From: Melieria omissa
Taxonomy: Eukaryota; Arthropoda; Insecta; Diptera; Ulidiidae
Length of the DNA: 64,000 nt
Assembly: GCA_963971225.1 (NCBI GenBank)
Contig: OZ020269.1
Coordinates: forward strand, 20,644,921 to 20,708,920
Direction of reading: 5' to 3'
Positions 35,786 through 46,762 of the stretch are shown one piece after another. The notes beneath the pieces were generated by a model that saw only the letters and a list, made by a program, of their open reading frames with translations, did no database searches and was not told where the DNA came from. Every line of letters begins with the position of its first letter. Position 1 is the first letter of the stretch. Made by a program: the position numbers and the translations under genes.

Positions 35786-35844
35786 AAGAGAGTTCTCAGC
35801 TACTCAATTGTCTACCGAGACTGTATTAGCACCTATTGGCAAGA

Positions 35845-36198
35845 GTAACACTTTTTCTTATCTTTATCAATGACCTGTTGCCATTGACAAAGAATCCCAT
35901 CCACTCGTTTACGGAAGACAGCACCATTTGTCTTTTATAGTCCTTCACAAAGCGCCCCAGCTCTGTGTAGATTGAGAGAGAATGGCGCCATATGAATGCC
36001 TGTTATTCCACAACCGAGTCTCCTCACACTCTGACACATCCCTGGCTATGGGTGATGTGAATATTGCAGAATCGGCAGCTCTTGATGTTCTGGACATGGT
36101 CAATTAGAATGATCTTTTCATTTCATCTAATTTCATCCATCTTCGATGGAACAATTATATTTTTGGCGTGTCGAAAGAAGCATTCAAGTGGCTCGGCT
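35845..36198 (+). pseudogene. Non-LTR reverse transcriptase palm fragment
   Basis: The plus strand reads LFLIFINDLLPLTKNPIHSF followed by TEDSTICLL. This is the region where LINE reverse transcriptases have the F/Y-A-D-D catalytic box, here changed to TED. Further on are DVNIAESAALDVLDM and RWNNYIFGVSKEAFKWLGF, which follow the palm in the same family. Stops and frameshifts separate the pieces. The right side ends at the TTAA where the next element is inserted. The opposite strand relative to 35372-35785 shows that these are two different insertions or a rearranged one. Confidence 0.7.
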
Positions 36199-36202
36199 TT
36201 AA

Positions 36203-36691
36203 CCCATTGCTGCCTGGTACCAATTCCGCCCATACGATTTTGATAAAATTTCATACACGACCTGGAATTGACCCAAAATGATCAGAAACAAAATTTCAGC
36301 TTTCTATTTCTGCACGTTGCTGAGATATTCATTGGGTATTTTGTACCCATTAGGCAGCAATGGTAGCTATTTTCCATACTTTTTAAAGTGATCAGCTAAA
36401 AACGTGAACAAAAGAAGTATTGTTTACAGGTGAGTTAGGAGGCAGATTTTTGTGAGGTTCTGGGGCCACTATGTTTCGCAACATTTTCCACCTCCGGAAA
36501 ATTCACAATTTTTGGAGTCTGGTAACTCTAGCTAACTGGCGGAATTTTAGGGTGACCTCCACCAGACTAAGGTAGTTCCATCTTTACCCCAACCATCCCT
36601 ATCAATGATTTGAAATATCTCTACCACGAACTTTTCTGTGATTTTTTCAAAAGTCAGGTTTCATGGGTAAAATTGTACCCATTAGGCAGCA
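36203..36691 (-). mobile_element. TTAA-type (piggyBac-like) non-autonomous element, copy A
   Basis: Begins after TTAA (36199-36202) with CCCATTGCTGCCTGG and is the inverted copy of the element at 41952-42390. Shared parts include CATACGATTTTGATAAAATT, CCAAAATGATCAGAAAC, AGTGATCAGCTAAA, ACTAAGGTAGTTCCATC and GTGATTTTTT. The far end, ACCCATTAGGCAGCA, lacks the final bases and the TTAA, so it is truncated. ACCCATTAGGCAGCAATGG also occurs in the interior. No coding capacity. It sits at the edge of a retrotransposon relic, which it presumably interrupted. Confidence 0.8.
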
Positions 36692-38298
36692 CTTCGTCTA
36701 AGCTTACCAGGTCTAAAATCGCACTGATAAGGTCTAAGCAGCGTTTTGGCTAGTGACTTTAAACTTTCGTATAGTAAGGTCGGACCTTAGGACTTTTTAT
36801 GCGATGGAAATATTTTATGTAGAACTTGTTTTATTCACATATTGAAATCCTTAGTGTCCTTATTAAAAAACCCTTAATTAACTCAATAGCAACACCCAAA
36901 TTGCTCATATTAAGTTACTTTATTGCTCCTTAATGTCTAGCACTCAAAAAATTCTCTAATGCACATAACTTAACACATTTTTGACGCTAATTAGCACTTC
37001 AACAAATATTTCTACTATGTTGCACTGCTCACTGCTAATAGGAATTTGCTTTCTTTAATGGCAATAAATTATTGCCGCTGCAGTCAAGCACATCTTAGCT
37101 GCTCTTTCCAGTTGATTGGCAAAACTATCTTGTTACGCTTACGTAACTATTAATTGAAATAAACAGTTGAAGAAAATAAGTCGAAAGCACACAGTCAGAA
37201 ATGAAATCGCATACTTTGCACCGTATCTGTGCAAACAAGTCAATTGTAACATAACATTTTAGCGTTGCATTCGATTGGAGAACGACAAGTGATACCAAAA
37301 CTTGAGTGCTGATTTTTATTGAAATTACCGAAAGTTTTTGAAAAGCATATTTTTCTAACCATTAGTTGACTACTACCAAAGTTGTGTCTTATTCATGTCG
37401 AAATGGCAAATAAATATCCGAGAATTTTAGTCACTTTGAGCTTCTAACTGATGCCAGTTATTTTGAAATTGCTTTGCAGTTGGTAACACAAATGTCTTGA
37501 CAATAATTTCAGGGTTCATTTGCCACATGCGACAACATTGCAATCAGATCTCGTTTGTATTTATAACATTTTCAAGTTTATTCAGCCCGAACGGCGAGCA
37601 AAACAACTGACAGTTCAGTGAGCCAGTCGTGCGACACCTGTCAGCAGCTCAGAGCATCGCCAAGCGAACCGCTTTGCCCGACTCTCTGACTGCCTCACGT
37701 GTCGCTCATGCCCACAACAAGCGACGAGGACGAAAGGAGACAAAACAAATGACACACATGTGGGCGTATTTACGTGCAATCGGTGCCCGATGGTTTGACA
37801 TTTCGATATGAAATTTATGGCTTTCGTTTTGCTTATCAGGACGTCAGTGTTATTGTGGTCACTTGAGCATATTGGCAAGCAGATTTCTGCTAATTTTGCC
37901 TTGGTTGCAAATGTCGTCGTCATGGTAATTGTCGTTGCGTTTCAACAACTTTGTGCGATTGTGATTGTTGACTCCCCGCTAGACCGCATCCGTGCGGGGC
38001 AATGCGCGTTCTAATTGGCAACGTTGTTGGCGACTTGTTCGCGTTGGTCTGTTGACATTTGTTTGCTGTTTTGTGCGTTCGTGCGTGTGTGTCGGTTTGG
38101 CGTTGTGTTGCTGTCATTATTTGCTTTTTCATTTCGATTCTCATATCGCTCTGCGGTTATTTGTTGCATTTAATAATTGTGTTAATTTAAATCTAGTTAT
38201 CGTAATTAGATATGCAATGCAAAGGGCGAACAGTCCTAGCCGCCTGCACTGGGTTGCGGTTGGTTGGTTGATGATTGGTTGTTTGCGCACAATTGCGT
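36692..38298. other. Unique non-coding block
   Basis: AT-rich to 37500, then GC-richer with GTTG-rich sequence at 37880-38120. The frames at 37615-38336 overlap on both strands and show no domain. A lone TTAACACATTTTTGACGC near 36968 may be another TTAA-element end. Confidence 0.5.
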
Positions 38299-38302
38299 TT
38301 AA

Positions 38303-38514
38303 CACTAGAATGACCAGCAAATTTAAACTTCCTTAAAGTCCATATGGAATCATGCTACATGGGGTTGAAAATAGTTTTGAATAATATTCTTAGTGTTGTT
38401 ATTTGGTTAGGTTCAAATAGTAAAAGTCACGAATGATTTTCATTGAAAACGTAATGCAATAAAATAATAAAAAATCTCAATGGTGCTATTTTGACTTTCT
38501 TGGGCATTCAAGTG
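38303..38514. mobile_element. TTAA MITE (piggyBac-like), 212 bp
   Basis: TTAA at 38299-38302 and at 38515-38518 flank ends CACTAGAATGACCAGCAAA and, reading inwards from the right, CACTTGAATGCCCAAGAAA. About 15 of the 19 terminal bases match. The TTAA duplication with a C-initial inverted repeat is the signature of piggyBac-superfamily elements. No open frame. Confidence 0.85.
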
Positions 38515-38732
38515 TTAAATGCATTTGGAATTTTGTACTTTAATTGTTACATTTAATTTATTTAAATTCTTTTGGCGTTTATTAAACAAAATTGCATTAT
38601 GGGAAAACAATTTTTAATATTTGTCAATTTGTGCTGAAACGAAACATTTAGAAAAATATAAATATACAGTGTCAAAAAGGATGTTATACGTAATTTCAAT
38701 GCTGTGCATCTGAAAATTCTGATATCACTTAA

Positions 38733-39014
38733 CACATTTTAAGCGGGTAGCCTAGTATATGAAACTATGCTGCGTAGCGGGCATTACTTGCAAAACAAGC
38801 AAAAATTGCGCGATCCAAAATAAATAAAACTTGAAATTTATGAAACTAAAATAATTATATGAAATAATACTTTCAGTTTTATATGAAAACCAATCCGGTA
38901 AAAATACCGTCTCCCGCTTTTAAAGTGCCTACATTCAAAAGGTAAAAATACCCGCCCCGCTTATAAGCAGCAGTTTTCACAACGGGTAATTTTATCCGGC
39001 CCGCTTTTAATGTG
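38733..39014. mobile_element. TTAA MITE (piggyBac-like) with three iterated right ends
   Basis: TTAA (38729-38732 and 39015-39018) flanks ends CACATTTTAAGCGGGTAG and, inwards from the right, CACATTAAAAGCGGGCC. Inside the right end the same block occurs three times: GGTAAAAATACC followed by a CCCGCTTTTAA-like segment near 38898, 38941 and 38985. No open frame. Confidence 0.85.
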
Positions 39015-39018
39015 TTAA

Positions 39019-39726
39019 TATTAGAAATTTTAGTTGACATTTTAGTTGAGCCCTTTCACTCGTCTTAGTAAAAAGTTCGTGCCGACTGTCATTGTTGTGC
39101 TACTTTTAGTTCTAAAGTTATCAGCAGATTATGGTTACAAAAACAGTGCCGCGCTGCTCCTCTTTTCTCACGCCCATGAAGTAAAATGATATACACATGA
39201 CGCGACGTCACACCAAATTTGAATGCTGATGCTGCTGACTTATACGAGTAATTCAGAAGTTATTTAATCCTACGCCTACATTAACTCTTTCGGAACTACG
39301 AGGATAATACGTCCCATCAAGTTTTTAATGCCCAAAATATATCCTAAAACCTGGACACACCTTTCACCCTTTCAAAGTTTCGGATCAATCGGTCAAGAAG
39401 TTTCCGAGTTTACAAAAAAATAGACCATGGAACAACAGATCCAAAAGTCGACCCTAAACTTAGTTTTAATGCTGTCTGACTTATACTTAATACTTATACG
39501 ACCTTGTTTAATTTAATCCTAAACAATATCTAAGTTGTATGAGTCGTGTAATATCCATAAACAACAAAATATATCCAGAACCTCTCTAAAAAAAATCTAA
39601 AATTTTCAGTAGGGAAAAAAGAACTGTTGATCCTGTTGAAGCAACGCAATGAACATTAAAACAGACATAGTTAAAGTATTTTCCCAATTAAAGAAGATAA
39701 GAATGAGAATGAAATTTTTGAATCAG
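39019..39726. other. AT-rich non-coding sequence
   Basis: Nothing recognisable. Confidence 0.5.
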
Positions 39727-39734
39727 TTAGACAT

Positions 39735-39844
39735 TATAGATTGCAATCCCGGACCAGTTTTACAATCCTGGGATTTTCGGGTCTAAAAATCCCAATCCCG
39801 GGATCCCGGGATTTTTTTCGGGATTGAATATATTGCAATCCCTA
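39735..39844. mobile_element. Short hAT-type MITE built of GGGATT/AATCCC repeats
   Basis: The exact 8-bp duplication TTAGACAT flanks it (39727-39734, 39845-39852). The ends are TATAGATTGCAATCCC and, inwards from the right, TAGGGATTGCAATATA. The interior is dominated by CCCGGGATT-type palindromes. No open frame. Confidence 0.75.
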
Positions 39845-39852
39845 TTAGACAT

Positions 39853-41947
39853 TGAATTGATTTATGGAAAGAGTAAATTTTGGAAAATGTTGTTGTTTTT
39901 TATTTAGTTAGTGCGATATACAAAAATAATTTACATTTTAATGTTTTTGTTTGAATATATTTTTTGCACAGTATAGAGTAGACCAGATTTTAACACGGAT
40001 TCCTATCTCTTCATAAATAGAAAATAAATATGACACATATTTTTTCAATGAGTTTCTGTATTGCATTAACCCAACACCCCTCAAATCGCTCTCTGAGTCA
40101 TTCAAGTGCAGCCAACACTCTCGATCACTTTTTTGCGATTCGTTACTACGCTGGACACTACAAAAATTCGTATGTTAGATGTGTTGCTACCAATAAAGAA
40201 ACGATTCTTGGAATTTTCTGGATGTTAAAATTTTGCGGTACCCCATGAAATTTCTTTCTTTTTGTCATACAAAAAAGAGGTCATCATTCTACCTGGTTCA
40301 CTTGAATAATTTCATTATGATTTTTTGTATATATTTTTTCGTATTTTTTGTTGAATTCTTTTTCATTTCTAATTTCTCATGTACAATATTTTTTTAATAA
40401 AAATCTCTTAGGAAATATAATATTTTACGTAGAGATATGCGATGAGTTCACAAATTGGTTTATCCTAATAAACTATTCAATGTGGTGTTATCACACTTCA
40501 ATAAAACTCATTGCTCTAATAGCACAAATTTCATTTCAAGCTTATTTATTTAATTCACCACTACAACAACAACGGCCGCAGCCACAACCACAACACAAAC
40601 CATCGCCAGGGCAGCACAAATCACAAATCTGCTCATAAATGGTCGCCAAGTCGCTGCTATGACGCAAACGAGTCAAATGTCATAAATGCTGCATGAGTGG
40701 CGGCACTCGCTGTTCGGCCTCGAGCGCGCTCACCCCACCCGCCCCATGCGACAGAAGCCGCAATCACAGTTGCCACTTTTAACCAAAATAGCTTCGTTTT
40801 TTCGCTCTTGGTTACTGGGTTAGTTTTATTTGCCACATGAGAATATTAAGAACGCCGGAACTTGGTCATCTTTTTTGTATTCTTAAATTTTGGTTACTTT
40901 TCTAGAAAAATCTGGTTAGTAAAATTTTGGTCGAGTGGCAACCGTGGCCGCAATGCAAGTACAATCGAATTTGACTAAGGGTTTGTGTTGTTGGTTTTCT
41001 TGTTTTCTTCTTTTTTCTGGCTGTTTGTTTACCATGCGAAGCGTCGCGTCGCGGTCTCGTTAATGAAATGAGAAAAATAAATGAAGCCAAATTATGGCAT
41101 TAACCTAGACTCGTGCGTATTGTTGGTATGTCTGTCTGTCGGTGTGACGGTCTGTGACATAACATTCGAAACGCTCACATGGTGCAAGTTGCTAGATTAC
41201 AAAGAATATGCTTATGAATAATTTAAATAATTTGCCCGGACGTCTGGCCCGGCCCAAGTTGGACGTAAGCACGCACACACTAAGACAGCGGGAACTTAAC
41301 GAATTATCTGTATGTGTGTGTGAGTGTGCGGTGCTTAAGTTATGTAAACGCTCGAATGATAACTGCAATGAGCCGCCAGCAGAAAGTGTAAAATTCTCAA
41401 GTGCCTATAATCCAATAAAGAAAGCAACCAAAAATAACAACAACAAGAGAATAAAATTATAAATGTTTATAAAAATAACGCCAGCTGGTTGCTGCTGGCT
41501 TACATTTACGTCATGTGTCGGCTTTGCGCCGGTGAGAGAGAACAGCGTAAAAATAAATATTGGCGAAAAGCAAAAAGGGGGAATTGAATGGGGGAACCGT
41601 CAGCGCAAACCACAAAATGCCAGACAACGAAGGACAACGTCTATAAGCAAACAGGGCAGCGGCCAGCGACAGGTGTGGACGTTGCGCGGACGTTCCAGCA
41701 AGGTTCGCTCGCCGTTGCGGCCAGAGGCAGCCAACTAATTTTGTTTATTTTGTCATTTGATACCTAATAAAAATTCGTTGCGTAAACAGGCCAATCGAGT
41801 GACAAACCAAGCTGACAGCCAAACAACAAAAACAACACTAGCAAAAAAACAATAATAATAACTGCACAAAAGCAGTGCAGAAAACATGGGAGGTGCACAA
41901 AAAAGTGAGAGAAAAGAACAAAAGACATTACTAAGAGACATTTACGT
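39853..41947. other. Unique non-coding block
   Basis: AT-rich to 40550, GC-richer patches at 40560-40760 and 41470-41740. The frames 41208-41462 and 41463-41738 are basic and lack a domain; the latter has an Arg/Gln/Ser-rich composition. A GTAAGC at 41265 follows a 19-codon frame but nothing else supports an exon. Confidence 0.45.
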
Positions 41948-41951
41948 TTAA

Positions 41952-42390
41952 CCCATTGCTGCCTAATGGGTAAAAATTTAACCATGAAAATAGACTTTTT
42001 AAAAAAATCACAGAAAAGTTCGTCGTTGAGATATCTCAAAATCGTTGATAGGGATGGTTGAGGTAAAGATGGAACTACCTTAGTCTAGTGGAGGTCATCC
42101 TAAGACTCCATCATCTAGCTAGAGTTACGTGTCACAAAAATTTTGAATTTTCCGGAACTTCACAAAAATCTGCCTCCTAACTCACCTTTAAACAATACAT
42201 TTTTTGTTCACGTGTTTAGCTGATCACTTTAAAAAGTATGGAAAAAGCTGCCATTGCTGCCTAATGGGTAAAAAATACCAATGAATATCTCAGCAATGTG
42301 CAGAGATAGAATGCTGAAATTTGGTTTCTGATCATTTTGGGTCGTGTATGAAATTTTATTAAAATCGTATGGGTACCCGGCTTCAATGTG
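41952..42390 (+). mobile_element. TTAA-type (piggyBac-like) non-autonomous element, copy B
   Basis: TTAA lies at 41948-41951 and 42391-42394. The ends are CCCATTGCTGCCTAATGGGT and, inwards from the right, CACATTGAAGCCGGGTACCC. The first 12 positions match with few changes. CATTGCTGCCTAATGGGTAA recurs inside near 42253. It is the inverted, more complete partner of 36203-36691. No open frame. Confidence 0.85.
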
Positions 42391-42394
42391 TTAA

Positions 42395-42607
42395 GAGTGG
42401 AGTGAAATTTGATATAAAACACTAAAAAAATTTTGAAGAAAATTCGAATAATTTTTGCAAAGATGGCTTCAGTAATCTGTAACTAGCGTTGTATAAATGC
42501 TATCGAGTTACGCTTGATGGCATTAGAAACATAACATTTCATACTAAAAAACTTCTCAGATAGTTTTGTGATTGCTTGACTCCAATTAGTTTAATCACGC
42601 TTCGCAG
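42395..42607. other. Leader side of the mariner at 42608, boundary unresolved
   Basis: AT-rich. It may contain the 5' end and untranslated leader of the following mariner, but I could not identify its terminal repeat. Confidence 0.35.
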
Positions 42608-43407
42608 ATGGACTATAGCAAAGAGAAAATCTGCAGTATTTTACAACTTCTCTTCGATAAAGACGGAAACGGAAACGAAGGCCAGGCGACTGAAAATGTA
42701 TACAGTTTTTATGGCCCCGATCAGTGGTGCCAAAAGATTTTATTATGGGAGGTTTTTTATACAACTTTTAAGTTGATACTATTCGAAGTCATATTTGTTA
42801 CTCAAACATATATTGTTTCGATAATTTTGATGTAAAACATGCACCACGCTCTGGTTTATCGAAAATTTCAATAAAATCATGGACATTTTGAAATGCGACT
42901 ATTATGTAAGCATTGTTTTGATTGCCCAGGAGCTAAACTATGCCAAAATATATATTTAGAACCATTTGAATAAAACTGGTTACAACAACCAGTATCGTTG
43001 TATCTTGGGTGCCACATGAGTTAAAGCAAAAAACCTCATGGACTTAACTTCCATCTGTGAACCGCCGCTGAACCGCCACAAAATCGATTTCTCGCGGCCA
43101 ACTTTGACGAATAGGAGTGGAACTTGCTCGATAGTGACTCGCTAGAAGTTCAGGAAGCTTGATTGGGAGATCCTTATGCATCCACCATATAGTTCAGATC
43201 AGACACCAAGTGATTTCCACATGTTTCTGTCTATGACAAATGATTTTAATGATGATATGGAAAAATCATGATGACAACGTTGTGAAAATCAAATGTCATA
43301 GGGACGAGAGTTTTTATGAGGGATGCATAATTGAATTACTATTAAAATGTGAACAAGTTGTCGCACAAACCGGTGCATAGTTGATCTTATTCGGATCATT
43401 CTAACTA
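42608..43407 (+). pseudogene. Mariner transposase relic, lineage 1, interrupted downstream
   Basis: The ATG at 42608 begins MDYSKEKICSILQLLFDKDG, followed by QATENVYSFYGPD. In shifted frames come FDNFDVKHAPRSGL (linker), WVPHEL near 43009, SIVTR (43128), and LDWEILMHPPYSSDQTPSDF with HMFLSMTNDF near 43160-43245, which covers the last catalytic aspartate. The HDN motif and much of the middle are lost and several stops are present. The 3' tail continues as CGGTGCATAGTTGATC and ATCATTCTAACTA to 43407, where the second mariner is inserted. The tail resumes after it as 89-bp repeats. It is the same lineage as 47490-48625. Confidence 0.8.
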
Positions 43408-43584
43408 TCAGGTGTACAACTTTGCTTCCGCCGTTTCCCGATAGGTGGCTGTACTGGCTGAGGCTGGTTGAAATACAATACATAGATGGTAATGCCTTTA
43501 AAGTGAGTGTGGACAGTGCCTAACGAATTGTCATCGCCGTTTCAGTGACAGTTGTTCTTGTTTTCGTACTATTCACGCTCGAAA

Positions 43585-44235
43585 ATGTCCGTTTATGTGC
43601 CCAATTCTCGCCATTTGCGGGAAGTTTTACTTTTCTGTTACAATTCGAAAAAAATGCAGCTGAAGCGCATCGAATGCTCTCAGAAACTTACGGTGATGCT
43701 GCTCTGAGTGAAAGATCGTGTCGGGAGTGGTTTCAACGTTTTAAAAATGGTGATTTCGTGGTGAGTCATCCTCCAACACGACAATGCTCGGCCTCACGTC
43801 GCAAAAGTGGTCAAAAAGTACCTGGAAACGCTGAAATGGGAAGTCTTGCCCCAGGGGCGGATTCAGAAAAATATTTCGGGGGGGGTTTCAAAAAGTAATT
43901 CTTTGATATTCATAAATTGTCTTTTAATTTGTATGTAGTTTTAATGTCGATCCTAATATTTCGGGGGGGTTTCAACCCCCAAAACACCCCCTCAATCCGC
44001 CACTGTCTTGCCCCAACCGCCGTATTCCCCAGATGTCGCCCCTTCTGACTTCCACCTATTCCGTTCGATGGCACACGGCCTGGCAGATCAACATTTTCAA
44101 TCCTTCGAAGAATTGGAAAAATGGATTGCTTCATGGATAGCGTCAAAAGAGGACTCCTTTTTTCGAGCCGGGATCCGAAAATTGCCGGAAAGATGGGAGA
44201 AAGTTGTCGCTAGCGACGGACAATACTTTGAATAA
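43585..44235 (+). pseudogene. Mariner transposase gene, frameshifted, deleted and interrupted
   Basis: The natural ATG is at 43585 (MSVYVPNSRHLREVLLF). A 7-A run near 43645 shifts the frame. The next frame gives NAAEAHRMLSETYGDAALSE and then RSCREWFQRFKNGDF, the helix-turn-helix and linker start. At about 43764 the gene jumps directly to the HDNARPHVAKVV motif in another frame, so roughly the middle half, including the first catalytic aspartate, is deleted. A 154-bp hAT MITE with its duplication splits the codons after WEVLP. The last part, PYSPDVAPSDFHLFRSM with the third aspartate, runs to GQYFE and a stop at 44233-44235. With the MITE set aside, the second and third aspartates are 34 residues apart, which fits mariner. 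Confidence 0.92.
43852..44005. mobile_element. hAT MITE (CAGGGGCGGATT ends) inside the mariner
   Basis: 154 bp. The ends are CAGGGGCGGATTCAG and, inwards from the right, CAGTGGCGGATTGAG. An exact 8-bp duplication TCTTGCCC lies at 43844-43851 and 44006-44013. The interior contains ATATTTCGGGGGGG twice. Its precise placement in the transposase gene makes both borders certain. No open frame. Confidence 0.95.
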
Positions 44236-44311
44236 TACATCTGTAAGCACTTTTTCGCAATAAAGCTTTTAATTTTGGAAAAAAACGGCGGAAGCAAAGT
44301 TGTACACCTGA

Positions 44312-44500
44312 TATGCCAAATGAAGCCTTTAGTTTCTTGCAAAAATAGTAGACTTATCAAACAAAACGGTGAATTCTTGACTTAAATCGGACGAATCAAA
44401 CTATGCCAAATGTAGCCTTGAGTTTCATGCAAAAATAGTTGATTTATTGATAACTCAAACTATGTCAAATGAAACCTCGATTTTCATGCAAAAATAATGG
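44312..44500 (-). repeat. 89-bp tandem repeats, tail of lineage 1 mariner
   Basis: ATGCCAAATGAAGCC (44313), ATGCCAAATGTAGCC (44403) and ATGTCAAATGAAACC (44462) head successive units that also carry TTTCATGCAAAAATA and TTGATTTAT. They are the inverted counterpart of the array at 47285-47480. A partial unit lies before the mariner insertion (about 43367-43407). Confidence 0.85.
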
Positions 44501-46745
44501 ATTGTTTTTTAGTTCACCTTATTTCAGTCAATACTTTCACATGTATATTTTTTATAAGAGACATGTCTCGTTTAAGACATTATAGAAACCATACTCTGGC
44601 ACTTAAGTTTAAAATGTATCTGTCTGGGCATCAACACTCCCAATATTTTGATTTAAGTAGCTTTTTGTGGTCCCATATTCAAGCCCAAAGAAACGACGAT
44701 CCACACACATATCCCCCTTCCCTCACCCGTCGAAAAACGTTGTCTTTAGCGTCACATTCGGCCTGGGCCCCTTTCATTTTTCGTATGGCATTTAAGCATT
44801 TAGTTTATTTATTCGATTGTTTTGCTTCCTTTGTATTGTTGTATGTTGTTTACTCAATACATATCTTTTTATTTGTTGTTGTTGCTAGTTTTGGGTTTAT
44901 TTCATTGTACTGCTTATTCTGCATGTTTACGAGGGGCATTTGTTGTCTGTGTCTGATTGCCGACGCTGGCAATTTGAATAATTTTTTAGCGACCTTCAAG
45001 TGTCGAGTTGTATTTTTTAGGCGCCTCTGTGTGTGTGTTTTGTGTTGTGTTGACATTATTGTATTTTCAGCTAGACACACACTTGTCTTCCCTTTGCCTT
45101 CATCCTGTTTTAATTAGTGTTGTTCTGGCTGGTGTTGGGCCTCTTTTAATTTCATTGACACTAATACCACAACGCACCGTACAAAAGCTCTCGACCTAAT
45201 TTTTTTGCAAAAAAAACTAAAACAAATGATTGAGCAAAAAATGAAAATGAAAAATTTAACGAAACGAAACGAAATGTGCAAGTAACCTGTACTTGCGCTG
45301 TGCATAAGTCCGCAGATAAGTCTGACAAACTGCCACCGCATGATTGTAGCACATTTTAATTGAGCGTGCATGTGTGTGTGTGTATGTGTGCGCGTGTACG
45401 TGCGCTTGAGTGCCTTTAATTGCTTTGCGGTAATTCGAATTCATTCCCTAAATCTTTTAGCAGATCGCTTTGGGCATTACCCGCTGGGTTTGCCTTATGT
45501 TGTACTCGTATGGCTCGATGGCACATTTGAGCCTGTTGCGCCTAAACGCTGAAAACTATTTTAATAACTGTAACCACATTGCGCCAAGCGATAAATTTCG
45601 CCGCTCATCATTAGCCCAATTCTACCTGCGCTGGCGTTGGCTAGTTGCCGCCAGTTTGGCGATTAGGTGACAGCTGGCTGGCAGTGTGTCGCTTTCGGCA
45701 AGTTTAATTTGGCGTTCACACGCACACACGTAGATATTGCATGCAAATTTATAAACCCGCTGCCTAACTGTACACTTTTGCCGGTAACATAATCTTTGGT
45801 ATGTATGTACAACCGAATATGCCGACAGCGTCGATGTCCAAATGTTGTCAGTGCGTTGGGTGCTGCCAGTCAGTTGGGCCAAATTGCGTTCCGCCCGTTA
45901 CGTATAAACTCATCATTATTATGGTTGTGCGTTTTGGCAACATCTGTCACCGGAATGTGACAGTATGCTTTCTCGTTCAAGGTTATTATGTCCTGATTTT
46001 TACGCAAGCCTTCTTCGTGCATGTGAGTGTGTGTGTGTGTGTGTTTGGTTGCGTTATATTTAGTCATTTGAGCTGTGTTATTTGATGATCACTTTCTTAT
46101 GCGACCGCATCGTTTTCTTGTCATTCCAGGTAAATCCAGCCATATTCGGCCGAATGAGTATTTAATTAAACCGTTCCACGTATTCATTAACAGTTGGTGG
46201 CAGGTAAATTAGTTTGATATCAACTCAACAATATTCGCAATAACAGCAGCGAAATTGCTTTACGATGGCACTACGTGATCTGTCATAATTCGTACACATA
46301 ATTGCATCGATATCACACACATACATACAAACATTGGTCGCAATAAGTTCGGGTTATTATGTACATATATGATAAATTAAAATTGGCGCACGTTTCTGGC
46401 ACCAAACCAGCAATGGGTCTGCTCGTTGTGAACTTTGAAGTGAAATTGGATTAAATATGAACAGCATCGTATAAGTAATTTTGTACAGAATGATGAGTCA
46501 TTGAAGGATTGTAAATATTATTGACAGCTGATAATCTTTGTATTCAAACAGTAATGTTTATTGATTACTTTGAATTGTTTTGCTGTTTCGAGAAGATTAT
46601 CAAAAGAGCCAAGAGATTTTGTTGAAGTTTTTCACAGTCAAAGTGTTTAAGGTGCATTCAATTTCATCAGAAAAATCCAAGCAACATCTTTTTAAATTGA
46701 AAACAAGTATAAATATGTAAGGAGAAGTTAACAGAAACCTATTAT
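44501..46745. other. Unique non-coding block
   Basis: The plus frame 44497-45117 is the longest open frame of the window (206 codons). It is rich in Phe, Leu, Cys and Val with no domain, starts in repeat DNA and is crossed by frames on the other strand. I treat it as chance in T-rich DNA. (TG)n lies near 45370-45400 and 46026-46045. No transposon was recognised before 46740. Confidence 0.5.
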
Positions 46746-46762
46746 ATTTTCTTGAAATTTAA

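Larger units (their letters stand above)
43408..44311 (+). mobile_element. Mariner element, lineage 2, with both terminal repeats
   Basis: A complete but deleted DD34D mariner of 904 bp including an insertion. TA duplications lie at 43406-43407 and 44312-44313. The terminal repeats TCAGGTGTACAACTTTGCTT and onward to CCGCCGTTT are identical inverted copies over about 28 bases. It sits inside the repeat tail of the lineage 1 mariner. Near-identical ends point to a fairly recent origin compared with the neighbouring relics. It cannot make transposase (see the next entry). Confidence 0.93.

Noticed and set aside
41208..41264. ATG followed by 19 codons and a GTAAGC donor-like site
   Set aside because: Weak start context and no upstream or downstream support.
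44497..45117. Longest open frame in the window, 206 codons on the plus strand
   Set aside because: It starts in repeat DNA, is dominated by Phe, Leu, Cys and Val, has no domain, and is overlapped by frames on the other strand. Chance opening in T-rich DNA is enough.
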